Shown here piece by piece: positions 1-7,921 of a DNA stretch of 10,823 bases. The DNA is from an uncultured Pseudomonadota bacterium (GTDB lineage: Bacteria; Pseudomonadota; Alphaproteobacteria; Rs-D84). The stretch covers positions 1 through 10,823 of the forward strand of contig CAMOXB010000088.1 in the NCBI GenBank assembly GCA_946628805.1, given 5' to 3'. The notes beneath the pieces were generated by a model, which saw nothing but the letters and a program-made list of their open reading frames with translations, did no database searches and was not told where the DNA came from. The translations under genes and the position numbers were made by a program. How positions within the stretch are numbered: position 1 is the first letter of the stretch; every line of letters begins with the position of its first letter.

Positions 1-705
1 AGGGAAATAGGACGGACGAATACGAATTTCAATTTCACGTTCAAAGAATCGTGAAAGTAATGCACGCAACGTCGCAATTAAATCAGACATTGTTATATTT
101 TTATCAACATACAATCCTTCGATTTGATGAAACATTGGGGCATGTGTCGCATCCATTTCTTTGCGGTATGTTGAACCAATTCCGAACATTTTTATTGGTG
201 CACCAATTTTTTCCATTGCGCGAATTTGAATTGATGATGTCTGGGTACGTGCAACATTTCCATTTTCCAAAAAGAACGAATCCTGCATATCGCGCGCCGG
301 ATGATATTCCGGTGTATTCAGTGCGGTAAAATTATGCCAATCATCTTCGATTTCTGGCCCGGTCCAAAGTGTATAACCAAAAGATTCTAATATAGACGAA
401 ATTTCTTTCAATGCTTGTGTTAATGGATGCAATGTTCCACGGTTTTCAGGTGCAACATCTAATGAAACATCAACAAATTCTGTTGCCAGTTTTGCGTTTA
501 ACGCCGCATTTTCTAATTCAGTCTGTTTATCGCGAAATAATTGACGCAATTCTGTATTTTCCGCATTAACAATTGCCCTTTCTTCGTTTGAAAGCGTTGC
601 CATTGTCTTTAATTTTGCCGTCATTGTTCCGTTTTTACCGAATGTTTCGGTATAAAGCGCCTGTAATTCATCCAATGACGTCGTATTTTTAATTTTATCT
701 TTCAT
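1..705 (-). CDS. pheS: Phenylalanine--tRNA ligase alpha subunit, 3' part cut by window edge
   Basis: This is the catalytic alpha subunit of the cytoplasmic (alpha-beta)2 phenylalanyl-tRNA synthetase, which charges tRNA-Phe with phenylalanine using ATP. Translating the minus strand from the ATG at 705-703 gives 235 open codons running exactly to base 1; the family is usually about 330-360 residues, so the C-terminal third lies outside. Residues 1-75 form the charged helical N-terminal arm. The class II core then shows GPEIEDDWHNF (116-126), HPARDMQDSFF (135-145), RTQTS (153-157), YRKEMDATH (180-188), FHQIEG (192-197) and RPSYFP (230-235). The start is preceded by a G-rich ribosome site (GTGGGG). 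It lies 81 nt downstream of rplT in the same direction, as in the common rpmI-rplT-pheST order; pheT would be expected beyond the left edge. The cut is a window effect, not a broken gene. Identification is very secure. Confidence 0.96.
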   Translation of the reverse strand, partial: MKDKIKNTTSLDELQALYTETFGKNGTMTAKLKTMATLSNEERAIVNAENTELRQLFRDKQTELENAALNAKLATEFVDVSLDVAPENRGTLHPLTQALKEISSILESFGYTLWTGPEIEDDWHNFTALNTPEYHPARDMQDSFFLENGNVARTQTSSIQIRAMEKIGAPIKMFGIGSTYRKEMDATHAPMFHQIEGLYVDKNITMSDLIATLRALLSRFFEREIEIRIRPSYFP

Positions 706-732
706 TTTTACCCCACTTAATAAAAGAAATAA

Positions 733-750
733 GACCGTATATCTACGGCC
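733..750 (-). terminator. Hairpin in the rplT-pheS spacer (weak terminator or attenuator)
   Basis: Read on the minus strand, GGCCGT and ACGGTC form a 6-bp stem (one G-U pair) around a 6-nt loop. It is followed by a T-rich but interrupted tract (TTATTTCTTTTATT) ahead of the pheS ribosome site. The shape resembles an intrinsic terminator, but the stem is short and the U-tract broken. Partial termination or attenuation that lowers pheS relative to the ribosomal protein genes is the likely effect. On the plus strand the G-U pair becomes an A-C mismatch, so the structure favours minus-strand RNA. Confidence 0.45.
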
Positions 751-786
751 TTAATTCTAACAAAACAAAACCCTTGCCGTAAAGCG

Positions 787-1155
787 TTATTTCGCGTTAT
801 TGGCAATAAATCGTTTTGCAGTTTCAATCAATGTTTCAAAGTTTTTATCTGCATCATATGCCATTTGAGCCAAAACTTTACGGTCCAAATTAACACCTGC
901 TTTCTTTAAACCATTCATGAACTGGCTGTATGTCAAACCATTTGAACGAACAGCAGCATTAATACGAACAATCCAAAGTGAACGGAAATCACGTTTCTTT
1001 TGACGACGATCGCGATATGCATATTGTCCGGCTTTTTCGGTTTTTTCACGTGCAGCACGATATGTTGAATGATGACGAGCCAAATACCCCTTGGCACGAT
1101 CAAGTATCTTTTTATGTTTTTGTTTAACGGTTGTTCCGCGTTTTACTCTTGCCAT
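787..1155 (-). CDS. rplT: Large ribosomal subunit protein bL20
   Basis: bL20 binds 23S rRNA early in 50S assembly and in several bacteria also represses its own operon. The 122-residue product has the normal length and the family signature throughout: MARVKRG at the start, [11 protein letters not shown] at about 14-24, [27 protein letters not shown] at about 42-68, then the NG-YS-F--GLKKA block and DRKVLA near 91-96. The ATG is preceded by a strong AGGGGG ribosome site. It begins 16 nt after the rpmI stop on the minus strand, so the two are co-transcribed. Stop codon is TAA. Nothing is missing; the C-terminal tail from about residue 98 ([15 protein letters not shown]) is the most variable part, as usual for the family. 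Confidence 0.98.
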   Translation of the reverse strand: MARVKRGTTVKQKHKKILDRAKGYLARHHSTYRAAREKTEKAGQYAYRDRRQKKRDFRSLWIVRINAAVRSNGLTYSQFMNGLKKAGVNLDRKVLAQMAYDADKNFETLIETAKRFIANNAK

Positions 1156-1171
1156 AATTGACCCCCTTTGA

Positions 1172-1375
1172 TTATTTCAAACCGTATGGAGCCAAGATTT
1201 TAGCCTGACCCATCATGTTTTCGTTCAAATACTGTGGCTTTGCCCCGGCTTTGTTAGCACGTTTGGATTTATGCAACAGACATTTGTGGTGAGAGTTTCT
1301 GGCAACACGGATTTTACCGCTTGCAGTCATAGACGCACGTTTTTTTAAGTACGATTTTGTTTTCATTTTTGGCAT
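1172..1375 (-). CDS. rpmI: Large ribosomal subunit protein bL35
   Basis: bL35 is a small basic protein of the 50S subunit. The 67-residue product begins [13 protein letters not shown] and carries TASGKIR at about 17-23 followed by a very basic stretch ([14 protein letters not shown]), which is the standard bL35 pattern. The start ATG at 1375-1373 has an AAGGAT ribosome site about 5 nt upstream. It is the first gene of the minus-strand operon with rplT and pheS. infC, which precedes rpmI in Escherichia coli, is not here: the next gene upstream is mreC, in the opposite direction. The leader contains a perfect 7-bp hairpin that could be an autoregulatory site. Identification is secure from sequence and context. 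Confidence 0.97.
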   Translation of the reverse strand: MPKMKTKSYLKKRASMTASGKIRVARNSHHKCLLHKSKRANKAGAKPQYLNENMMGQAKILAPYGLK

Positions 1376-1400
1376 TTTTTATCCTTTTAGTTGATACCTT

Positions 1401-1418
1401 ATGGCAATGCCTTGCCAT
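1401..1418 (-). promoter_or_regulatory. Perfect hairpin in the rpmI leader, candidate L20 operator
   Basis: ATGGCAA and TTGCCAT form a perfect 7-bp stem with a 4-nt loop, 25 nt upstream of the rpmI start. There is no following T-run on the minus strand, so it is not an intrinsic terminator. Known biology: L20 represses rpmI-rplT by binding structured leader RNA in E. coli and Bacillus. Inference: this stem could be part of such an operator here. It could instead be a DNA palindrome bound by a repressor between the divergent operons. Confidence 0.4.
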
Positions 1419-1430
1419 TTCGGTTGGTCA

Positions 1431-1459
1431 TATTTTGACATATAAAAAAGAAAAATCAA
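1431..1459 (-). promoter_or_regulatory. Candidate promoter for rpmI-rplT-pheS
   Basis: On the minus strand TTGATT (1459-1454) is followed after 17 nt by AAAATA (1436-1431), a weak -35/-10 pair. Transcription would begin near 1424 and give a leader of about 50 nt containing the 1401-1418 hairpin. The -10 match is poor, so the exact position is uncertain, although a promoter must lie in this gap because mreC diverges. Confidence 0.3.
1441..1446 (+). promoter_or_regulatory. Candidate -10 box for the mreC-dnaG operon
   Basis: TATAAA here would place a transcription start near 1453, shortly before mreC. No good -35 sits 16-18 nt upstream. A consensus-like TTGACA at 1435-1440 directly abuts the box and has no suitable -10 of its own. 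The call rests on position and AT content, and overlaps the proposed minus-strand promoter. Confidence 0.2.
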
Positions 1460-1502
1460 GTTTTTATTGAATATTGGCTTTTTTGTGTCTAAACTGTCTT
1501 GC

Positions 1503-2324
1503 ATGATAAATGATAAAACATCTTCACGTTTGGCACGTATTATAAAATCAGCGCTTTCAGCGGCGGCAATTCCTGTATTTATTATATATATAATGATTGC
1601 AAAGCCTGATTATACAATTATGAACAATTTGGCACACATTGTTTTACCGGTTGCGCATGGCGTTGGTTCGGTTATAACATGGCCAATTCGTGCAATCGGA
1701 CAAAGTGCACAATGGATTAAAGAAACATCAAATTTACGCACTGAAAACCGCGAATTACGCGAAAAATTAGATATTGCATTGGCAAATAAATATTCGTGTG
1801 ATATTGCAATTGAAGAAAACAAAAAACTGGAACACGAAATTGATATAAAACGCGCATCGCCATATAAAACAGTTATTGCCGATATTCAATTTGATGATTC
1901 TGTTTTTCATCATAATACTTTCTTGATAAATCGTGGAAAAAGGGCCGGTTTATCACGCGGTATGGTTGTTGTATCATTTGACAATCGTTTAATTGGAACA
2001 ATCTTGGATTGTGGTTCACAATTTTGCCGTGTTCGTGCATTAACAGACACCGATACAAATATTGCAATTCGTATTGTTGGATCTGATATTTCTGGATTTT
2101 TGCAAGGAAATGGAAAATCGCGTGCATCAATTGGATTCTTTAATGATGCAAAATTTATCGGTCGGCGTGGTCTGAAAATTATAACCAGTAATATCAGCGG
2201 TATATTGCCAAACGGAATTTATATCGGCGATATGATTGATGAAAAAACTGTTGATGTTTTACGTCCAAACGATGTATCGCGTGTTATGGTATTACAGTAT
2301 AATGATATAGGTTCATATAAATAA
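1503..2324 (+). CDS. mreC: Rod shape-determining protein MreC
   Basis: MreC is the bitopic inner-membrane scaffold of the elongasome: its periplasmic domain contacts and activates PBP2 and helps link cytoplasmic MreB to wall synthesis. The 273-residue product has a short basic N-terminus, one membrane segment at about 17-33, a periplasmic coiled coil at about 72-115 (NLRTENRELREKLD) and then the double beta-barrel domain, with INRGKRAGLSRGMVVV (142-157) and ITSNISGILPNGIYIGD near the end. I chose the ATG at 1503. TTG 1467 and GTG 1485 are in-frame alternatives adding 12 or 6 residues; none of the three has a clear ribosome site, so the start is uncertain. It is first in the plus-strand operon. 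mreB, its usual upstream neighbour, is absent. The gene overlaps mreD by one base (TAATG). Confidence 0.92.
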   Translation: MINDKTSSRLARIIKSALSAAAIPVFIIYIMIAKPDYTIMNNLAHIVLPVAHGVGSVITWPIRAIGQSAQWIKETSNLRTENRELREKLDIALANKYSCDIAIEENKKLEHEIDIKRASPYKTVIADIQFDDSVFHHNTFLINRGKRAGLSRGMVVVSFDNRLIGTILDCGSQFCRVRALTDTDTNIAIRIVGSDISGFLQGNGKSRASIGFFNDAKFIGRRGLKIITSNISGILPNGIYIGDMIDEKTVDVLRPNDVSRVMVLQYNDIGSYK

Positions 2325-2773
2325 TGTATAAAATTATACCATTTTTTAAACAAATTATGCCATTCTTGATGACTTTGCTTTTGTGGCGTTTATCTGTTTA
2401 TTTCTGGAATCCGGCGGGTATATTATGTTTAATACCTATATTTTATTACACATTTGTTCGACCAATTGATTGGTTTGCAATTTTCGGTCTGATTTTTTGT
2501 TTTTTAATTGATTATCGGTGTAATTTACCACTTTTTTGGACGTCGATTTTTTGTTTATTTTATGCGATAAATGGATTTCAAAATTATATTGATATGCAAC
2601 ATACAGACAATAATGCATTATATATGTTTATGTTATTTATCGGGATTGGAATATTACTTTTGATATTTTACGGTTTTTCATGGACAAATCTGATTAATAA
2701 TTTATGGTTATTTATATGGCTAAGCATTTTATACATACCAATAACCACAACAGATAATTGGATAAAACAATGA
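2324..2773 (+). CDS. mreD: Rod shape-determining protein MreD
   Basis: MreD is a small polytopic inner-membrane protein of the elongasome that works with MreC and the RodA-PBP2 synthase. The 149-residue product has the expected length and is very rich in Phe, Leu, Ile and Trp, with about five hydrophobic segments (roughly 10-28, 32-47, 50-64, 68-84 and 98-146, the last probably two helices). It lacks strong catalytic motifs, as the family does, so the call rests on topology, length and its place between mreC and mrdA. The ATG shares its A with the mreC stop, implying translational coupling. It ends TGA directly followed by an in-frame TAG, and the ATG of mrdA overlaps that TGA. Confidence 0.85.
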   Translation: MYKIIPFFKQIMPFLMTLLLWRLSVYFWNPAGILCLIPIFYYTFVRPIDWFAIFGLIFCFLIDYRCNLPLFWTSIFCLFYAINGFQNYIDMQHTDNNALYMFMLFIGIGILLLIFYGFSWTNLINNLWLFIWLSILYIPITTTDNWIKQ

Positions 2774-4536
2774 TAGATACCGAAGTAGCCCGCACATTTG
2801 ATCGACGCAGTGCACTGTTTTTAACAGGCGGGGCAATATTAACATCGGTATTGATTATGCGTATGTTGCAAATGCAGGTTTTTGAATATAAAGACTATTT
2901 ACGCAAAAGTGAAAATAATTCATTTCGTATAACCGCTACAATGCCTAAACGTGGGAATATATTATCTGAATCTGGGGGAATTATATCCAAGGACGCACCA
3001 ATATACCGTATTTATTTAATACCCGAAGAAACAGATGATATAAACAATACCGTTGAACGCGTAAGTAATGAATTAAAATTACGCAAGAAAACCATCGATC
3101 GTATTTGGCGAAATATTAAAAAACAGCAAAAATTTCAACCTGTTTTAATATCTGAACATTTTGATTGGAATACGCTGGCAAAATTATCTGCAAAAAATAT
3201 TCCAGGGATTCATATTGGAAATGGATTTTCACGTGTATATGAAATGGGACCTGCGGGTGCACAAATCTTTGGTTATGTTGGTGCGCCGAAAAAGGCTGTT
3301 CCAAACAACCCGTTTTTTACAACAGGAATAAATGGTCTGGAAAAACGTTTTAATAATGATATGGCGGGAACCCCGGGGCAAACCGTATTAATGACAAACG
3401 CAGTTGGACGTATTACCGGTGAAGACAAAACACAATTTATTGAACCGATTATCGGTAAAGACATAAAAACAACAATTCGTGAAAATGTTCAAAAAGTCCT
3501 TTATGATTCATTGGCATTAAACAGGGCAGGTTGTGGTGTCGTTTTAGATATTGAAAACGGAAATATTTTAGCAATGGCTTCGACCCCCAGTTTTGATCCA
3601 AACAATTTCAAAACTGATGATGGCGAAGAATATATATCATCACTTTTAACCGATGTTGCAAAGCCATTTATGAATAAAACAATCGAAGGATTATATCCCC
3701 CAGGATCAACATTCAAGATTGTTGTTGCGCTGGCGGCTCTTGAAAGCGGGGCAGTTTCGCCAAATGAAAAAATATTCTGTCCAGGATATTGGGAATACGG
3801 GGATCACAAATATCATTGTTGGGAAAAACATGGACATGGATATGTTGATTTATACGGTGCATTAAAACATTCGTGTGACACTTATTTTTATCAAATTGCA
3901 TTGCGTATTGGAATTGACGCGATTAAACATATGGCATTAAAACTGGGGTTAAACCAGAAATATATGGATGATATTCTGGCACATGAAATGCCTGGAATTA
4001 TACCGGACAGACGTTGGAAGGAAAAAAATGTCGGCGTCCAATGGGTTCATGGTGATACAATTATTTCCGGAATCGGCCAGGGATTTATTTTAACAAATTG
4101 TCTGCAACTGGCGATTATGATGGCACGTGTTGCATCAAATAAAAAGGTTGTGCCACGATTAATATATTCTGATAAAAAACCTGTTTTTGATAATCTTGGA
4201 TTACAAGAAAAGAATTTAAAGCACGTATTAACAGGTCTGGAACAAGTAACCCAGAAAGGTGGAACTGCATCGGGCAGTGCGATTAATGTTAATGGTAAAA
4301 AAATGGGTGGCAAAACCGGAACATCCCAGGTTCGCAGTATATCAAAAGCCGAACGTCAAAGTGGTGTTTTAACAAACGAACAATTAAAATGGAATTTACG
4401 CAATCACGGGCTTTTTGTTGGATACGCCCCAACAGATAAACCAAAATACGCCGTGTGTGTAATTATGGAACACGCTGGTGGTTCAGGTCCAGCGGCACGC
4501 GCAACATCAAACATAATGAAGGAATTATTAAAATAA
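2770..4536 (+). CDS. mrdA: Penicillin-binding protein 2, elongation transpeptidase
   Basis: PBP2 is the monofunctional class B transpeptidase that cross-links peptidoglycan made by RodA during lateral wall growth; it is anchored in the inner membrane and acts in the periplasm. The product is 588 residues (E. coli PBP2 is 633). An N-terminal DRRSALFLTGG leads into the membrane anchor (about 13-34), followed by the pedestal domain beginning near PKRGNILSESG. The transpeptidase motifs are complete: STFK at 313-316 (nucleophile Ser313), SCD at 368-370 and KTGT at 515-518. The segment WVHGDTIISGIGQGF is typical of PBP2 rather than PBP3. I chose ATG 2770 over the in-frame TTG at 2758 because it makes an ATGA overlap with the mreD stop and has GGAT 6 nt upstream. 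rodA follows after one base, as expected for this obligate pair. Confidence 0.96.
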   Translation: MIDTEVARTFDRRSALFLTGGAILTSVLIMRMLQMQVFEYKDYLRKSENNSFRITATMPKRGNILSESGGIISKDAPIYRIYLIPEETDDINNTVERVSNELKLRKKTIDRIWRNIKKQQKFQPVLISEHFDWNTLAKLSAKNIPGIHIGNGFSRVYEMGPAGAQIFGYVGAPKKAVPNNPFFTTGINGLEKRFNNDMAGTPGQTVLMTNAVGRITGEDKTQFIEPIIGKDIKTTIRENVQKVLYDSLALNRAGCGVVLDIENGNILAMASTPSFDPNNFKTDDGEEYISSLLTDVAKPFMNKTIEGLYPPGSTFKIVVALAALESGAVSPNEKIFCPGYWEYGDHKYHCWEKHGHGYVDLYGALKHSCDTYFYQIALRIGIDAIKHMALKLGLNQKYMDDILAHEMPGIIPDRRWKEKNVGVQWVHGDTIISGIGQGFILTNCLQLAIMMARVASNKKVVPRLIYSDKKPVFDNLGLQEKNLKHVLTGLEQVTQKGGTASGSAINVNGKKMGGKTGTSQVRSISKAERQSGVLTNEQLKWNLRNHGLFVGYAPTDKPKYAVCVIMEHAGGSGPAARATSNIMKELLK

Positions 4537-4537
4537 A

Positions 4538-5683
4538 ATGGCATCAACAACACGTGTTTCTAATGCAAATATGATGAATTTTAGTGAAAGACTTTCACGT
4601 TTTTCATTGGCGCTTTTTATACCAATGTGTGTTGTTTTAATATTATCTGTTGTTGTTTTATTCAGTGCCGGTGGTGGCGATTGGCGACCATTTGCATTAT
4701 CACAATTATCAAAAATTATATTTGGTATGGCGATATTTTTCATTGTTTCTTTTTCAAATATAAAAACATGGATAAAATCGGCATATTTTATATATGCAAT
4801 CGCATTAATTTTGGTTTTATTGGTTACATTTGTTGGCGATGTTGGTATGGGTGCCCAGCGATGGCTTTCGCTTGGGTTTATAAATATACAGCCATCTGAA
4901 TTTATAAAAATCGCATTGGTATTGGCATTGGCACGATATTTTGCATGGCAAAACAGTGTTGAATTATCACAATTCAAAAACTATATCGTCCCAATTTTAA
5001 TGCTGTTAGTTCCGTTTTTATTAATATGTGCCCAGCCTGATTTAGGAACCGGGATATCACTGGGATTAATTACAGTTGGTATGTTTTATATTGTTGGTGC
5101 AAATAAAAAATGGTTCTTGATTGCTGGTATTTTGGGAATTTTGGCATTACCTGTTGTTTGGTATGGTGCAATGCATGATTACCAACGTTCACGTATTATA
5201 ACATTTATAAATCCAGAAATGGACGCACGCGGTGCCGGATATCAAATAAACCAGGCAAAAATTGCATTTGGTTCTGGCGGTATTGTTGGCAAAGGATATA
5301 TGTCTGGGACCCAGGCACAACAATCATTTTTACCAGAAAAACAGACAGACTTTATATTCACAATGTTGGGTGAAGAATTTGGATTTATGGGTGCATTTAT
5401 GTTGTTAATGATATATACATTTATTGTGATAATGCTGTTTTGGTGCGCAAAAACATGTCGAAATCGATTTGGACAACTGGTGTGCTTTGGTTTTATGTTG
5501 AACTTTTTCATTTATTATTTTATAAATATCTCTATGGTATTGGGTATATTACCGACAGTCGGCGTTCCATTACCATTAATGTCTTTCGGTGGCAGCAGTT
5601 TGATATCATTGCTTTTTGGATTTGGATTATGTCAAAATGCTCATATCCACAAAGACCAACAATTATCATCCAAGGGGTTTTAA
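4538..5683 (+). CDS. rodA: SEDS peptidoglycan glycosyltransferase RodA
   Basis: RodA (also called MrdB) is the SEDS-family polymerase that joins lipid II into glycan strands, in complex with PBP2, in the inner membrane. The 381-residue product is a polytopic protein of about ten membrane segments and normal length. Family motifs seen in order: GMGAQRWLSLG and NIQPSEFIK in the first third, AQPDLGTGISL in the middle, GSGGIVGKGYMSGTQAQQSFLPEKQTDFIF with the presumed catalytic Asp271, GEEFGFMGA just after, and GILPTVGVPLPLMSFGGSSL near the C-terminus. FtsW is the paralogue to exclude; pairing with mreC, mreD and PBP2 favours RodA. ATG 4538 follows the mrdA stop by one base, with AAGGAA inside the end of mrdA as ribosome site. 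topA starts 3 nt after its TAA. Confidence 0.96.
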   Translation: MASTTRVSNANMMNFSERLSRFSLALFIPMCVVLILSVVVLFSAGGGDWRPFALSQLSKIIFGMAIFFIVSFSNIKTWIKSAYFIYAIALILVLLVTFVGDVGMGAQRWLSLGFINIQPSEFIKIALVLALARYFAWQNSVELSQFKNYIVPILMLLVPFLLICAQPDLGTGISLGLITVGMFYIVGANKKWFLIAGILGILALPVVWYGAMHDYQRSRIITFINPEMDARGAGYQINQAKIAFGSGGIVGKGYMSGTQAQQSFLPEKQTDFIFTMLGEEFGFMGAFMLLMIYTFIVIMLFWCAKTCRNRFGQLVCFGFMLNFFIYYFINISMVLGILPTVGVPLPLMSFGGSSLISLLFGFGLCQNAHIHKDQQLSSKGF

Positions 5684-5686
5684 AAA

Positions 5687-7921
5687 ATGAATCTTTTAAT
5701 CGTTGAATCACCATCAAAAGCAAAAACAATTGAAAAATACCTTGGAAATGGGTGGCGTGTTATCGCGTCTGTTGGTCATGTGCGTGATTTAGTTCCTGAA
5801 TCTGGCAGTGTTGATACCGCGCATAATTTCGAACCAAAATGGCAAATTATGCCAGGCAAAGAAAAACAATTAAAACTGATAATTGATGAAATAAAAAAAT
5901 GCGATAATGTTTATCTGGCATCCGATCCGGACCGCGAAGGGGAAGCCATCGCATGGCATATCAACGATATTTTAAACGCACGTAATGTATTAAAAGGCAA
6001 AAATGTATATCGTGTCGCATTCCATGAAATTACAAAAAATGCAATTATCGAAGCATTAAAACATCCGCGTGAAATTGATAATAATTTGGTTGATGCATAT
6101 CTGGTTCGTCGAATATTGGATTATTTAATTGGATTTGGAATTTCACCATTATTATGGAAAAGAAATCTGGGAAAATCCGCGGGACGCGTTCAATCTGTTG
6201 CGGTTAGATTGGTTATCGATCGTGAAAAAGAAATTGAAAGTTTCAAACCTGTTGAATATTGGTCTATCAATGCAAATTGTAATTTTAACAATGTTGATTT
6301 TGATGCAGGCTTGGTAAAACATAACGGCAAAAAAATTGAAAAAATGACCATAGAAAATCAAAATATGGTTAATGAAATTGTTGCCGATATTCAAACACCA
6401 ACAAACGGAAAAGTTTCAAATATTGAAAAGAAAAAAATCCAAAGACATGCGTCTGCACCGTTTACAACATCTACATTACAACAGGAAGCCGCACGTAAAT
6501 TACACTTTTCATCAAAGCGCACAATGGCAACTGCACAAAAATTATATGAACATGGATTTATTACATATATGCGTACCGATGCGACGAATTTATCAAACGA
6601 AGCTGTTGCGGAAATTCGCGAATATATTAATAAAGAATATGGTGATAAATTTTTACCAAAATCACCAAATATATATGTGACTAAATCAAAAAATGCCCAA
6701 GAAGCCCACGAAGCAATCAGACCAACACATTTTATTAATCAAAAGGTTGATTTGTCTGGGGACGAATTAAAACTTTATAATTTAATTTGGAAACGAACAA
6801 TCGCATGCCAAATGTCTAATGCAGAATTTGATTCTGTATCTGTTGATATTGATGTTAAAAATTCGGTATTTCATTGTGTTGGTACTTCGCGAATATTTGA
6901 TGGATTTATGAAGGTTTATATTGAAGATACTGATGATGAAAAAGAAAGTGGTGATGTAAAATTACCAATATTAAATATTGGCGATGAGATTAATGTTAAA
7001 TCATTAAAAACCGAACAACACTTTACACAACCACCTGCACGCTTTACCGAAGCATCATTGGTTAAAAAACTGGAAGAACTTGGCATTGGTCGCCCATCAA
7101 CATATGCAACAATTATGTCAACAATTGTTGATCGTCAATATGTTGAACAAGATAAACAACATAGATTCCACCCAACAATTGCAGGATGGGTATTGATTTC
7201 ATATTTATCAAACTATTTCAAAGATTTGGTTGATGTTAATTTTACTGCAAAAACAGAAGACACACTGGACGACGTTTCAAATGGTAAAAGTGATAAATTA
7301 TCATCATTAAAATCTTTCTGGGAACCAACAAATAAAACAATCGAATCTGTACGTGGTATTAAAACCAGTGATATTATCGATAAAATAAATGAATTTATGA
7401 ATTATCATTTATTCCATGAATCATCTGATATATGTCCAAAATGTGGCGGTAAACTGGGAATAAAATTATCTAAATTTGGTGCGTTTATTGGATGCAGTAA
7501 TTATCCAACATGTAATTATACTATGAAACTTGGTGATAATAATACAACAGAAAATAACAATGAAACATCTGAAGAAAAAGATTTGGGTGATAATATTATT
7601 TTCAAAATTGGTAAATATGGCCCATATGTAACAGACGGTTCAAAAAATGCGTCTGCAAAACAATATACAATTGAAACGATAACTTTGGATGCGGCGCGCG
7701 AATTGTTAAACGCCGATAAAAAGAAAGTTGAAGGTATTATAATCGGTACAAATCCGGCAAATGATAAACCAATATATTATTATTCGTCCGGTCGATATGG
7801 CCCATACATATCATCAAATCGCGTAAATGTTTCGGTCAAAGACGAACCAGATTTACAAACCGCGATTGAATTAATAAATAATAAACAACCAAAAAAAACT
7901 TTTACCAAAAAGGCGAAATAG
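5687..7921 (+). CDS. topA: DNA topoisomerase I (type IA)
   Basis: TopA relaxes negative supercoils by passing one DNA strand through a transient break held by a 5'-phosphotyrosine. The 744-residue product has the Toprim domain first (Glu7 in IVESPSKAKT; Asp80, Asp82 and Glu84 in DPDREGEA), then the gate domains with SAGRVQSVAVRL, and the active-site block ITYMRTDATNLS with nucleophile Tyr294. IGRPSTYATI follows in the middle. The C-terminus has one complete C4 zinc ribbon (Cys583, 586, 603, 609), an Asn/Thr/Glu-rich linker, and two GKYGPY / GRYGPY repeats before a Lys-rich tail. That is shorter than E. coli TopA (865 residues, several zinc ribbons). The start has AAGGGG 9 nt upstream inside rodA. 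The stop is TAG, the only TAG terminator among complete genes here, and dnaG begins at the very next base in the same frame. Confidence 0.97.
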   Translation: MNLLIVESPSKAKTIEKYLGNGWRVIASVGHVRDLVPESGSVDTAHNFEPKWQIMPGKEKQLKLIIDEIKKCDNVYLASDPDREGEAIAWHINDILNARNVLKGKNVYRVAFHEITKNAIIEALKHPREIDNNLVDAYLVRRILDYLIGFGISPLLWKRNLGKSAGRVQSVAVRLVIDREKEIESFKPVEYWSINANCNFNNVDFDAGLVKHNGKKIEKMTIENQNMVNEIVADIQTPTNGKVSNIEKKKIQRHASAPFTTSTLQQEAARKLHFSSKRTMATAQKLYEHGFITYMRTDATNLSNEAVAEIREYINKEYGDKFLPKSPNIYVTKSKNAQEAHEAIRPTHFINQKVDLSGDELKLYNLIWKRTIACQMSNAEFDSVSVDIDVKNSVFHCVGTSRIFDGFMKVYIEDTDDEKESGDVKLPILNIGDEINVKSLKTEQHFTQPPARFTEASLVKKLEELGIGRPSTYATIMSTIVDRQYVEQDKQHRFHPTIAGWVLISYLSNYFKDLVDVNFTAKTEDTLDDVSNGKSDKLSSLKSFWEPTNKTIESVRGIKTSDIIDKINEFMNYHLFHESSDICPKCGGKLGIKLSKFGAFIGCSNYPTCNYTMKLGDNNTTENNNETSEEKDLGDNIIFKIGKYGPYVTDGSKNASAKQYTIETITLDAARELLNADKKKVEGIIIGTNPANDKPIYYYSSGRYGPYISSNRVNVSVKDEPDLQTAIELINNKQPKKTFTKKAK
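7910..7913 (+). promoter_or_regulatory. Ribosome site for dnaG inside the end of topA
   Basis: AAGG lies 8 nt before the TTG at 7922, within the last codons of topA. It supports TTG as a real start, and there is no in-frame ATG near it. Ribosomes ending topA would stop directly at this start, which allows reinitiation. Confidence 0.5.

Noticed and set aside
235..249. PheS has RTQTS where many family members have RTHTS, a possible active-site change
   Set aside because: As I recall, E. coli PheS also has Gln at this place, so it is a normal variant.
51..329. Plus-strand open frame opposite pheS
   Set aside because: The minus strand here encodes unmistakable PheS motifs; the plus-strand translation is a shadow.
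706..786. T-box riboswitch or pheM-like leader peptide before pheS
   Set aside because: The spacer is too short for a T-box and contains no start codon followed by Phe codons.
1435..1440. Consensus TTGACA as a -35 for mreC
   Set aside because: No acceptable -10 lies 16-18 nt downstream, and TATAAA directly abuts it, so it cannot pair with that box.
2771..2776. Tandem TGA-TAG at the end of mreD, considered as a hint of UGA recoding
   Set aside because: No in-frame TGA occurs inside the other genes, Trp is encoded by TGG throughout, and the ATGA overlap with mrdA explains the TGA.
4528..4977. 149-codon open frame antisense to the start of rodA, and similar shorter antisense frames inside mreC, mrdA, dnaG and ychF
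   Set aside because: Each overlaps a confidently identified gene, has no family resemblance or ribosome site, and reflects AT-rich codon use of the sense gene.
7536..7600. Asn/Thr/Glu-rich stretch in TopA as a possible insertion or repeat expansion
   Set aside because: It is a short low-complexity linker between the zinc ribbon and the GKYGPY repeats, a normal variable region of TopA.
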